DNA of 42,363 nucleotides from Streptomyces sp. PR69. GTDB taxonomy: Bacteria; Actinomycetota; Actinomycetes; Streptomycetales; Streptomycetaceae. The notes beneath the pieces were generated by a model. That model did no database searches. It saw only the letters and a list, made by a program, of their open reading frames with translations, and was not told the origin of the DNA. The stretch's first letter is position 1. Each line of letters starts with the position of its first letter. Both the position numbers and the translations under genes were made by a program. This document shows, piece by piece, positions 24,696-32,390 of the stretch. The DNA is taken from NCBI RefSeq assembly GCF_026420845.1, contig NZ_JAOWCB010000041.1, positions 1 through 42,363 on the forward strand, read 5' to 3'.

Positions 24696-24785
24696 GACCG
24701 CCGGACACCAGTTGCACTGGTCCGGCACGGGGGCGGCATCCATTCGGCTTCCGTCACAGTCACTGTCGCAGGAAGAAGGGGAAAG

Positions 24786-25121
24786 ATGTCGGACGAAAAT
24801 CTCAAGGTAACCAGTTCTGAGATCACAGAGCTGGCGCGCAAGATCAATGCCTTCCAGGCGGAGCTCAATGCGCGCATCACGTCGCTGAACGGTGTCGTCG
24901 ACCGCATCCAGGCGGGCTGGAAGGGCGCGGCCAGCCAGGCGTACGACGTCGTGCAGAGCGACCTGAACAAGCAGCTGCGCAATGTTCAGCGAGACCTGGA
25001 CAACCTGGAGAACCTGGTCAAGATGAGCGCCGACGGCTTCGACGCCCAGGAGATCGAGCGCATCAAGTCCTTCCAGGGCATGGAGCGGACCCAGGGCAGC
25101 AGCGCCATCCTCAGCCTCTGA
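24786..25121 (+). CDS. esxB: WXG100 family type VII secretion effector (first of pair)
   Basis: A 111-residue helical-hairpin protein of the ESAT-6/CFP-10 (WXG100) class, secreted as a dimer with its neighbour. Helix 1 (SEITELARKINAFQAELNARITSLNGVVDRIQ) leads to the turn W45-K-G47 and helix 2 (ASQAYDVVQSDLNKQLRNVQRDLDNLENLVKM). The C-terminal ~30 residues are longer than usual and lack a clear YxxxD/E export motif. ATG 24786 has a strong GAAGAAGGGGAAAG site. The symbol follows the esxBA order described for Streptomyces and is tentative. The following gene starts 40 nt downstream and belongs to the same transcript. Confidence 0.92.
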   Translation: MSDENLKVTSSEITELARKINAFQAELNARITSLNGVVDRIQAGWKGAASQAYDVVQSDLNKQLRNVQRDLDNLENLVKMSADGFDAQEIERIKSFQGMERTQGSSAILSL

Positions 25122-25161
25122 TCCGGTTGCCTTCGCTGAACTTCGTCACTAGGAGCACATC

Positions 25162-25455
25162 ATGACCACTGCCGTCAATTACGACACCGTGACCCAGGCG
25201 GCCAGGGACGTCCGCGGCACCGCCTCGCACCTGAACGAGCAGCTGCGCATCCTCATGGGGCAGGTCGCCAACGTCGCCCAGGGCTGGACCGGTGAGACCC
25301 GGGAGGCGTACGTCACCATCCAGGGCAACGTCGGCAAGGACATGGACGGTCTCAACCAGGACCTGGCCAAGATCGCCGCCCTGTTGGACCAGTCCGTCAT
25401 CGGCTACCAGGACACGGACAAGGGCAACGCCGCCCGTTTCCGCATGATGCACTGA
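25162..25455 (+). CDS. esxA: WXG100 family type VII secretion effector (second of pair)
   Basis: A 97-residue WXG100 protein, expected to heterodimerise with the preceding one. It has helix 1 (DTVTQAARDVRGTASHLNEQLRILMGQVANVAQ), the turn W42-T-G44, and helix 2 (EAYVTIQGNVGKDMDGLNQDLAKIAALLDQSV). Y82-Q-D-T-D86 near the C-terminus matches the general type VII export signal YxxxD/E, so this partner probably carries the signal recognised by EccC. ATG 25162 follows an AGGAG site. Assignment as esxA rather than esxB rests on gene order only. A 16-bp hairpin lies 30 nt after the stop. Confidence 0.92.
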   Translation: MTTAVNYDTVTQAARDVRGTASHLNEQLRILMGQVANVAQGWTGETREAYVTIQGNVGKDMDGLNQDLAKIAALLDQSVIGYQDTDKGNAARFRMMH

Positions 25456-25485
25456 GACGCCCTGAGCCGTACCGGCTCACGCACG

Positions 25486-25521
25486 AAGGGGGGTTGCCCG
25501 CGCTCGCGGGCAACCCCCCTT
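25486..25521. terminator. Strong bidirectional terminator between the WXG100 pair and the DUF397 gene
   Basis: A perfect 16-bp stem (25486-25501 with 25506-25521) has a 4-nt loop GCTC. The arms begin AA and end TT, giving short U-tracts in both directions, so it can end transcription from both convergent units. Confidence 0.9.
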
Positions 25522-25549
25522 TGCCGTATCGGCCGGGCCGGCCGGCGGT

Positions 25550-25795
25550 CTACTGGAGGTCGAACTCGCCGTCCCGCGCCCCGAGGACGAACGCCCGCCA
25601 CTCCGCCTCCGTGTACCGCAGCACCGTGTCGGGGTCCAGCGAAGAACGCATGGCGACGGCCCCGCCGGGCAGGTGGGCGATCTCCACCCGCTCCTCGTCC
25701 TCACTCGTCCCCGGAGCGCTCAGCCACTCGACGCCGGAGATGTCGAGCGCGTACAGCTCATCCTTCTGGCGTTCCTTCTCACTTGCGTCAGCCAT
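25550..25795 (-). CDS. DUF397 domain protein
   Basis: An 81-residue acidic protein of the DUF397 family, which is abundant in Streptomyces and often encoded next to XRE-type regulators. The family pattern is visible: a W near the middle (SGVEWLSAP), then EERVEIAHLPGGAVAMRSSLDPDTVLRYTEAEWRAFVLGARDGEFD. No XRE gene accompanies it here; it stands between the WXG100 pair and eccC. ATG 25795 is preceded by a G-rich site on the minus strand. The gene could be in one transcript with eccC, whose stop lies 65 nt upstream. Role in secretion is unproven. Confidence 0.88.
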   Translation of the reverse strand: MADASEKERQKDELYALDISGVEWLSAPGTSEDEERVEIAHLPGGAVAMRSSLDPDTVLRYTEAEWRAFVLGARDGEFDLQ

Positions 25796-25860
25796 TGGCG
25801 CGGTCCCCTCCCGAGGGTGCGGCGAACGAGTTGCAGTGTCACCCTACTCCGGCGCGGCGA

Positions 25861-28800
25861 CTATCCGTGCTGGTCCGGCAACAGGCCCAGCTGCACCAGC
25901 GGCGTGCCGCGTCGGCGCGAGACGAACGTGCCACGGCCCTGCGGCATCGGACGCGCCCGCACATTGCCGAGGATGTCGCCCTCCGCGGGATCGCCCGACA
26001 TGATCACGCCCTGGGCGCCCAGCTCCTTCATACGCTGCATGACCGGCTCGTACATGGCTCGCGAAGCCCCGGCCGAATTACGGGCGATGATGAAGCGGAT
26101 GCCCACGTCCCGCGCGAACGGCAGATGTTCCACCAGCACCGAGAGCGGATTGCCGGAGTTGGTCGTCACCAGCTCATAGTCATCGATGATCACAAAGAGC
26201 TGCGGCCCGGTCCACCAACTGCGGTCCCGCAGCTGCTGCGGAGTGATGTCCGGCTGCGGCGCCCGCTTCTCCATCAGCGAGCTGATCGCGTTCATATGGA
26301 CTTCCATGGACGACGCCATCGGCGCGTACTCCAGCAGATGGGACGACGGCACCGCCTCCAGCATCGTGCGCCGGTAGTCGCCGACCATGATGCGCGCCTC
26401 TTCGGGGGTGTACCGCTCGCAGATCTGCTTGCCGAGCAGCCGCAGCAGATTCGTCTTGCCCGACTCGCTCTCACCGAAGACCAGGAAGAACGGGTCCGTC
26501 TCGAAGTCGACGAACACCGGCTCCAGGTTGGTCTCGTCGATGCCGATGGCCACGCCGTGCTGCGGGTACTCGAAGCCCTTCGGCAGCCGGTCCGCTTCCA
26601 GCTTGCGCGGCAGCAGCCGGATCGGCGGGGCCGGCGGGCCCGCCCAGGCGCTCTTGACGGCCTCGACGAAGGCCGCTGAGCCGTCCGCGAGGTCCATGGC
26701 CGAGCTGCTTCCGTCGATCCGCGGCAGCGCGCTCATGAAGTGCAGCTTCTCCGGAACCTGGCCGCGCCCCGGCACGCCCGCCGGAACGTTGGCCGCGACC
26801 TTGCGGTCGAACTCGGAGTCCATCACATCACCGAGCCGCAGCTCCAGACGCCCCAGCATCTGGTCCTTGAGCGCCGCCCGCACCTCCATATAGCGCGCCG
26901 CGGTGATCACCACATGGACGCCATAGCCGAGACCGCGGGCCGCGATGTCCGCGACGATGCCGTCCAGACCCTCGTAGTCGTTCTTGAACGGGCCCCAGCC
27001 GTCGATGACCAGGAAGACATCGCCCCATGCCTCACCGGGCAGCTCACCCGCCGCCCGCTTGCGCCGGTAGGTGGCGATGGAGTCGATGCCCTGGGCGCGG
27101 AAGAACTCCTCGCGCCTGTTGAGCACGCCCAGCACCTCGGCGACCGCGCGGCGCACCCGCTCCGGGTCCAGCCGGGAGGCGACCCCGCCCACATGCGGCA
27201 GGTCCGCCAGCGACGAAAGACCGCCGCCGCCGAAGTCCAGCGCATAGAACTGCACCTCGGACGGCGTGTGGGTGAGCGCGAACGACGAGATCAGCGTCCG
27301 CATCAGCGTCGACTTCCCGGACTGCGGACCGCCGACTGCCATCATGTGGCCCGCCGCACCCGAGAAGTCCCGGTACAGCACCTCACGCCGCTGCTCGAAT
27401 GGCTTGTCGATCAGTCCGAGCGGCACCGTGAGACCTCCCGGCCGCGTGTACTCCGTCGCCGTGAGCCCCCGGTCCTGCGTCGGGGCGAGCCCCGGCAGCA
27501 GCTGGTCCAGCGAGGGCGCCGTGTCCAGCGGCGGCAGCCACACCTGGTGCGCGGGCACGCCCTGGCCCTCCAGCCGGCGCACGATCACATCGAGCACCGT
27601 GTCCGCCAGCGCGTCGTCCTCCTCGTCCGCCGCCGACCGGGACGCGGCCGCCGCCGGATCGGGCGCCGCGTACACCACCGGCACCGGGGCCGCCGTGAAC
27701 AGCACCGGCCGCCGCTCCACCGGAAACTGGCCCACCGGCAGCTCGGGACCGCCCGTGCGGTACGTCCCCGACACATACGCCGCCTTGAAGCGGGTCATCT
27801 CCTCCGTGCCGAACTTCAGATAGCCCGAACCGGGCACCGACGGCAGATGGTAGGCGTCGGGCACGCCGATCGCCGCCCGCGACTCGGCCGCCGAGAACGT
27901 CCGCAGACCGATCCGGTACGACAGATAGGTGTCCAGACCGCGCAGCTTGCCCTCCTCCAGACGCTGCGAGGCCAGCAGCAGATGCACGCCCAGCGACCGG
28001 CCGATACGGCCGATCTGGATGAACATGTCGATGAAGTCCGGCTTGGCCGTGAGCAGCTCGGAGAACTCGTCGAGCACCAGCACCAGCGACGCCAGCGGCT
28101 CCAGCGGAGCGCCAGCCGCCCGCGCCTTCTCGTAGTCGTGGATGTTCGCGTAGTTGCCGGACTTGTGCAGCAGCTCCTGACGGCGCTGCAGCTCGCCGCG
28201 GATCGCGTCGCCCATGCGGTCGACCAGCGTCAGATCGTCGGACAGATTGGTGATGACCGCCGCCACATGCGGCATCTGCGACATGCCCGCGAACGTCGCG
28301 CCGCCCTTGAAGTCCGCGAGGACGAAATTCAGCGTCTCCGAGGAGTGCGTGACCGCGAGCCCCAGCACCAGGGTGCGCAGCAGCTCGGACTTGCCGGAAC
28401 CGGTCGCGCCCACACACAGCCCGTGCGGGCCCATGCCCTCCTGCGCGGCCTCCTTCAGATCCAGCATCACCGGCTGGCCGTCCTCGCCCACGCCGATCGG
28501 CACCCGCAGCCGCTCCGCGGTCGACCGCGGCCGCCAGGTGCGCGCCACATCGATGCCCGCCGCGTCCCCCAGGTTCAGCAGATCCGTGAAGTCCAGGTTC
28601 GCCAGCAGCGGTTCGTCGTCGTCGCCCCCGCCCATCCGCAGCGGCGCCAGCTGACGCCCGAGCGCCTCGGCCGCCGGCAGCGACATGGCGTCCGGCACAC
28701 CCTCGTACGCCACCCCCGCGCCCGACTCCAGCCGCAGCCGCCCCGGACGCACCACGACCGACAGACCGCCGCGCGGCTCCTCCAGCTCGCCCGGGACCAC

Positions 28801-29826
28801 CTCGACGATGGTGACGCCCTGCAGCCCCTCGGCCGCCGCGAACAGCGAGTCAGGCGGCACCATCCCGCCGTCCAGCACCACGATCACATGCGGCTGGTCC
28901 AGCACCGGCGAGCCATCACGGCTGAAGCGCGGACGTCCGTCCAGCTTGCTGTGCATCAACTGCTCCAGCTCGCCCAGGTCATCCCCGAACAGCCGCTTCG
29001 TGCCCGCGCCGTCCAGCTGGCCCGGCACCTGCGTATGCGGCAGCCACTTCGTCCAGTCCCAGCGCTCCTGGGCGCTCCGCGACGCCACCACCGCGACCAC
29101 CAGATCCTCGGGGGAGTGCAGCGTCACCAGCTGCGCGACCATGGCACGCGCCGTGGACTGCGCGGACTCCGGCTCCCCGGAGACCGTCACGTGGTAGAAG
29201 GCGCGCAGCGACACCGCCATCGGCAGCCCGTCCAGCGAGCCGTGCACCGCGAGGAACCGCTGCATCGCACCGGCCGCCAGCGGCTCCAGCTCATCCACCG
29301 GAGCGGTGTCCGGCGCTATCAGCGGCGTCGCCAGCTGCTGCGCCCCCAGACCGATGCGCACCTGTGCGAAGTCGTCGTCCCCCACGCGCCGTTCCCACAG
29401 CCGCGACCCCTCGGCCACCACCGACCACAGCTGCTCGGGAGAGGGGTGCAGATACAGCTGCGCATCGCGCTGCCTGCGCGCCGTCTTGCGCACCGTACGC
29501 CGCGTCTGCGCCAGGTATTTGAGATAGTCGCGCCGCACATCGGCCATTTGCCCCTGCGTACCGCGGCGGTAGCGGACCACCTGGGCCACGATCATCGCGA
29601 CCGTCGAGACCAGCATCAGCACACCCATGATGCGCATGAAGGGAGGGGCCTGCGGCGAGAAGAAGAAGACCACCGACGAGCCCATGCCGAGCACCGGCAG
29701 GACCTGCATCAGCATGCCCTCCTGCTGGCCACGCGGCAGCTCGGGAGGAGCCTGAAGGGTCAGCTCGTCCGTGGGCACTTCAGGCGGCAGCGCCCTGGGC
29801 GGGCGTTTCACGACGATCTGGCTCAC
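25861..29826 (-). CDS. eccC: Type VII secretion FtsK/SpoIIIE-type ATPase EccC (fused EccCa-EccCb)
   Basis: EccC is the motor of the ESX complex: it recognises C-terminal signals on WXG100 substrates and powers transport. The 1321-residue protein keeps all domains in one chain. Two membrane segments lie near residues 40-85 (MGSSVVFFFSPQAPPF and IMGVLMLVSTVAMIVAQVV), then a DUF/stalk domain, then three P-loop ATPases: GATGSGKS (~472) with LVLVLDEFSE (~580), GGPQSGKS (~831) with VFLVIDGWG (~935), and GESESGKT (~1117) with LFVIIDDYE (~1209). All three keep Walker Lys and Asp. The GTG start at 29826 has a weak ribosome-binding site but matches the conserved N-terminus. Transcribed divergently from eccD. 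Confidence 0.95.
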   Translation of the reverse strand: MSQIVVKRPPRALPPEVPTDELTLQAPPELPRGQQEGMLMQVLPVLGMGSSVVFFFSPQAPPFMRIMGVLMLVSTVAMIVAQVVRYRRGTQGQMADVRRDYLKYLAQTRRTVRKTARRQRDAQLYLHPSPEQLWSVVAEGSRLWERRVGDDDFAQVRIGLGAQQLATPLIAPDTAPVDELEPLAAGAMQRFLAVHGSLDGLPMAVSLRAFYHVTVSGEPESAQSTARAMVAQLVTLHSPEDLVVAVVASRSAQERWDWTKWLPHTQVPGQLDGAGTKRLFGDDLGELEQLMHSKLDGRPRFSRDGSPVLDQPHVIVVLDGGMVPPDSLFAAAEGLQGVTIVEVVPGELEEPRGGLSVVVRPGRLRLESGAGVAYEGVPDAMSLPAAEALGRQLAPLRMGGGDDDEPLLANLDFTDLLNLGDAAGIDVARTWRPRSTAERLRVPIGVGEDGQPVMLDLKEAAQEGMGPHGLCVGATGSGKSELLRTLVLGLAVTHSSETLNFVLADFKGGATFAGMSQMPHVAAVITNLSDDLTLVDRMGDAIRGELQRRQELLHKSGNYANIHDYEKARAAGAPLEPLASLVLVLDEFSELLTAKPDFIDMFIQIGRIGRSLGVHLLLASQRLEEGKLRGLDTYLSYRIGLRTFSAAESRAAIGVPDAYHLPSVPGSGYLKFGTEEMTRFKAAYVSGTYRTGGPELPVGQFPVERRPVLFTAAPVPVVYAAPDPAAAASRSAADEEDDALADTVLDVIVRRLEGQGVPAHQVWLPPLDTAPSLDQLLPGLAPTQDRGLTATEYTRPGGLTVPLGLIDKPFEQRREVLYRDFSGAAGHMMAVGGPQSGKSTLMRTLISSFALTHTPSEVQFYALDFGGGGLSSLADLPHVGGVASRLDPERVRRAVAEVLGVLNRREEFFRAQGIDSIATYRRKRAAGELPGEAWGDVFLVIDGWGPFKNDYEGLDGIVADIAARGLGYGVHVVITAARYMEVRAALKDQMLGRLELRLGDVMDSEFDRKVAANVPAGVPGRGQVPEKLHFMSALPRIDGSSSAMDLADGSAAFVEAVKSAWAGPPAPPIRLLPRKLEADRLPKGFEYPQHGVAIGIDETNLEPVFVDFETDPFFLVFGESESGKTNLLRLLGKQICERYTPEEARIMVGDYRRTMLEAVPSSHLLEYAPMASSMEVHMNAISSLMEKRAPQPDITPQQLRDRSWWTGPQLFVIIDDYELVTTNSGNPLSVLVEHLPFARDVGIRFIIARNSAGASRAMYEPVMQRMKELGAQGVIMSGDPAEGDILGNVRARPMPQGRGTFVSRRRGTPLVQLGLLPDQHG

Positions 29827-30141
29827 CGGAGCATCAATCCCTCAGTACGGCAGAAGGCGGTCCGGCAGTGCTGCGCCGACGCCCCCGCGACGTCTTCTGC
29901 TGGCGGAACCCGACTCCGCGCGACGGCGATCCTACTTGCAGCCGCCGACACCGCCGCCCGGTAGGGTGGCGCGCGCAGTCACGGCGCACTGCCCGGAGGC
30001 GAGGCCGCGCTCAGCGTGCGCAACCGCGAATCAAACCCGGTCGCCCGCCCGGAGCTTGCCCGGAGCACACCGGGCGCCCGCCCGGGGTGCGCAACCGCGA
30101 ATCAGCCGGCGGATCAGCCGCGAACCAGGGGGTCCAGAAAC
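29827..30141. promoter_or_regulatory. Divergent eccC/eccD control region with 18-bp direct repeat
   Basis: A 315-bp region without a gene. GTGCGCAACCGCGAATCA occurs twice (30016-30033 and 30087-30104, offset 71 bp). A -10-like TAGGGT at 29962-29967 with TTGCAG at 29936-29941 (20-nt spacer, too long) could drive eccD. Upstream-extended frames through this region lack similarity to EccD, so it is treated as non-coding. Confidence 0.55.
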
Positions 30142-31620
30142 GTGAGTACGACCGCAACGACCGGCTTCTGCCGCGTCACCGTCGTGGCGCCCGACAGCCG
30201 TATCGACGTCGCACTCCCCGAGGACATCGCCGTCGCCGACGTCTACCCGGAGATCCTGCGCCTCACCGGCCAGAGCCAGGACCCCGGCACCCCCACCGGC
30301 TACCACCTGGTGCGCCGTGACGGCACCGTGCTCGACAGCGCACGCTCGCTCGCCGCCCAGCGGGTCCTCGACGGCGAGATCCTCAGCCTGCGCCCCTTCG
30401 CCGAATCCCTCCCCCCGGCGGTCTTCGACGACGTCTCCGACGCCGTCGCCTCCGCCGTCGTACGCGACCGCCGGCTGTGGAGCGACGACCTGCTGCGCAC
30501 CGCCGGACTCGTCGGCGGAGTGCTGCTGCTCGTCCTGATGGGCTTCGTCCTGTGGTTCGCCGACCCCGTCCGGCACGACATGCACAGCCTGCCCGGAGTC
30601 ATCGCGGGCGCGGCCGGCGTGCTGCTCACCGCCTTCGCCGGAGTGCGCGCCCGCGTCTACGCCGACCGGGCCACCGCCGTCGCCCTGGGGCTCGGCGCGC
30701 TGCCCCTGCTGCTGATCGGCGGCTCCGGGATCATCGGGCCCGACGCGGGCGGCGGCCCCGGAAAGCTTCAGTTCCTGCTCGGCTGTGTCACGGTGCTGAT
30801 CGCCTCCGTCGCCCTGGTCGCGCTCACCCCGAGCGGCGACGCCGCCTTCGTCGCCACCACCTTCCTCGCCGCCGTCGGCACGCTCGCCACTTTCATCGCG
30901 ATCCTCACCGAGGCCTCCGCCACCTCGACCGCCGCGGTGGTCGCACCCGTCGCCGTCGGCCTCGTCGCTTTCCTGCCCGGCCTGTCCGCCCGGTTCGCCC
31001 GGCTGCCCATCGGATACGCCTCCCCGCACAGCGCCGCCGCCGACGCGTTCGACGCCGACCCCGACGAGACGGGCGGCGTCCCCGACGCCGAGCCCGTCGA
31101 CGCCGACCGCATCGCCGCCCAGGCCCGCCGCGGCCACGAGATGCTCCTCGGCCTCGTCGGCGGCTGCGCCGCGGCCGTCGTGGGCTGCGCCGCCGTCCTC
31201 GGCTTCGCCGACGGCATCTGGGCGCAGCTCCTCGCCCTCGCCGCCGGTCTCGCCATGCTGCTGCGCGCCCGGCTCTTCCGGTACACCTCACAGGTCGCCT
31301 GCGCCCTGGTCGCCGGTCTCGCCGCCATCGCCCTGCTGATCCTCGGCCTGTCCCTGAACCCGCCCGCCGCTCTGCTCCAGGACCTGCTGATGTACGGGGA
31401 CCGGGGCGGACTCGACATCCGCACCGTCTGGCTCACCGCCGCGGTCGCCGCGGGCGCCGCGCTGCTCACCGCGATCGGCCTGGTCATCCCCAAGAAGGGC
31501 CTGTCCCCGTTCTGGGGCCGTCTGCTCGACCTCGCGGAGGGCGCCGTGCTGCTCTCCCTCGTGCCGCTCTGCCTAGCCGTCCTGGACGTCTACAGCGCCG
31601 CCCGCTCCCTGACGAGCTGA
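30142..31620 (+). CDS. eccD: Type VII secretion integral membrane protein EccD
   Basis: EccD forms the membrane vestibule of the ESX complex. The 492-residue product has an N-terminal ubiquitin-like (YukD) domain (residues ~8-88: CRVTVVAPDSRIDVALPEDIAVADVYPEIL to GEILSLRPF) and then about eleven hydrophobic segments beginning with AGLVGGVLLLVLMGFVLWF. A central cytosolic loop is rich in Asp/Ala (AAADAFDADPDETGGVPDAEPVDADR). This is the standard EccD layout. GTG 30142 is chosen with AGGGGG at 30127-30132; longer in-frame starts run into the direct-repeat region. It is the last ESX gene before the housekeeping rpsO. Confidence 0.93.
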   Translation: MSTTATTGFCRVTVVAPDSRIDVALPEDIAVADVYPEILRLTGQSQDPGTPTGYHLVRRDGTVLDSARSLAAQRVLDGEILSLRPFAESLPPAVFDDVSDAVASAVVRDRRLWSDDLLRTAGLVGGVLLLVLMGFVLWFADPVRHDMHSLPGVIAGAAGVLLTAFAGVRARVYADRATAVALGLGALPLLLIGGSGIIGPDAGGGPGKLQFLLGCVTVLIASVALVALTPSGDAAFVATTFLAAVGTLATFIAILTEASATSTAAVVAPVAVGLVAFLPGLSARFARLPIGYASPHSAAADAFDADPDETGGVPDAEPVDADRIAAQARRGHEMLLGLVGGCAAAVVGCAAVLGFADGIWAQLLALAAGLAMLLRARLFRYTSQVACALVAGLAAIALLILGLSLNPPAALLQDLLMYGDRGGLDIRTVWLTAAVAAGAALLTAIGLVIPKKGLSPFWGRLLDLAEGAVLLSLVPLCLAVLDVYSAARSLTS

Positions 31621-31798
31621 GCGGAGGGAACGGCTCCCGGGGGCTGGTACGCTGTGTGACGGCCGTTTGTGTACGCAATCCCCGGAGCCCCCGGCTCTGG
31701 GCGCAGCGCTCATCGGACCTTCGCCTCCGAGTCACGGAAGCTCCCCTGAGACCAAGACCAGGGGCACTCGCGGGCGCACGAACACGAAGGAGTTCCGA

Positions 31799-32086
31799 GT
31801 GTCTCTCGACGCCGCCACGAAGAAGCAGATCATGGCCGAGTTCGGCACCAAGGAGGGCGACACCGGCTCCCCCGAGGTCCAGGTCGCGCTGCTCTCCCGC
31901 CGCATCTCGGACCTGACCGAGCACCTCAAGACCCACAAGCACGACCACCACTCCCGCCGTGGTCTGCTGATCCTGGTCGGTCAGCGCCGCCGCCTGCTGC
32001 AGTACCTGGCCAAGAAGGACATCCAGCGCTTCCGTGCGCTGGTCGACCGCCTCGGCATCCGCCGCGGCGCGGCCGGCGCCAAGTAA
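31799..32086 (+). CDS. rpsO: 30S ribosomal protein S15 (uS15)
   Basis: S15 binds 16S rRNA in the central domain and helps assemble the platform of the 30S subunit. The 95-residue product contains the family signature: an N-terminal helix, GDTGSPEVQVALLSRRISDLTEHLKTHKHDHHSRRGL, then LVGQRRRLLQYLAKKD and a short basic C-terminal extension (RRGAAGAK). GTG 31799 follows AAGGAG at 31787-31792 with ideal spacing. A TACGCT -10-like box near 31648 in the 178-nt leader may be its promoter, but the -35 is poor. An 11-bp hairpin follows the stop and then pnp. Confidence 0.97.
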   Translation: MSLDAATKKQIMAEFGTKEGDTGSPEVQVALLSRRISDLTEHLKTHKHDHHSRRGLLILVGQRRRLLQYLAKKDIQRFRALVDRLGIRRGAAGAK

Positions 32087-32094
32087 GACGCTGT

Positions 32095-32134
32095 GAAGGG
32101 AGCGGTTCCCACTCGACAGGGGGCCGCTCCCTTC
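32095..32134 (+). terminator. rpsO-pnp intergenic hairpin (terminator or RNase III site)
   Basis: GAAGGGAGCGG (32095-32105) pairs with CCGCTCCCTTC (32124-32134), an 11-bp stem around an 18-nt loop with extra CCC/GGG pairing. In Streptomyces the rpsO-pnp intergenic hairpin is known to be cut by RNase III, so it may process a read-through transcript as well as attenuate it. Confidence 0.75.
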
Positions 32135-32390
32135 GCCGTATGCGCGGCCGCTTGTCCACAGCTGCCGTCGCTCTGCGTGCGTGACCTCCCGGAAGGGAAC
32201 TAGTCTGGTCGCGCAGAGCAAAACGAGGAGAAGCCGCCTCACCGCCGGCCGCCGGTCCTCGGTAGTGGCCCCCGGAGCCATCACCCCGGGTGCTTCGATC
32301 GAAGACCGGCCCGCAAAGCGAAGCGCTTCTCCGCCCCGCCCCCGCCACACGGGCGACCGGGCGACAGACGAAACGTAGGAGAAAACGCTA
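32135..32390 (+). promoter_or_regulatory. pnp leader and probable promoter region
   Basis: TAGTCT at 32201-32206 is a plausible -10 element, but the bases 17-18 nt upstream are a weak -35. The ~180-nt leader that would follow contains the 12-bp palindrome CTTCGATCGAAG (about 32292-32305) and the palindrome GAAGCGCTTC. Separate pnp promoters plus read-through from rpsO are known in Streptomyces. No gene is seen here. Confidence 0.45.
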
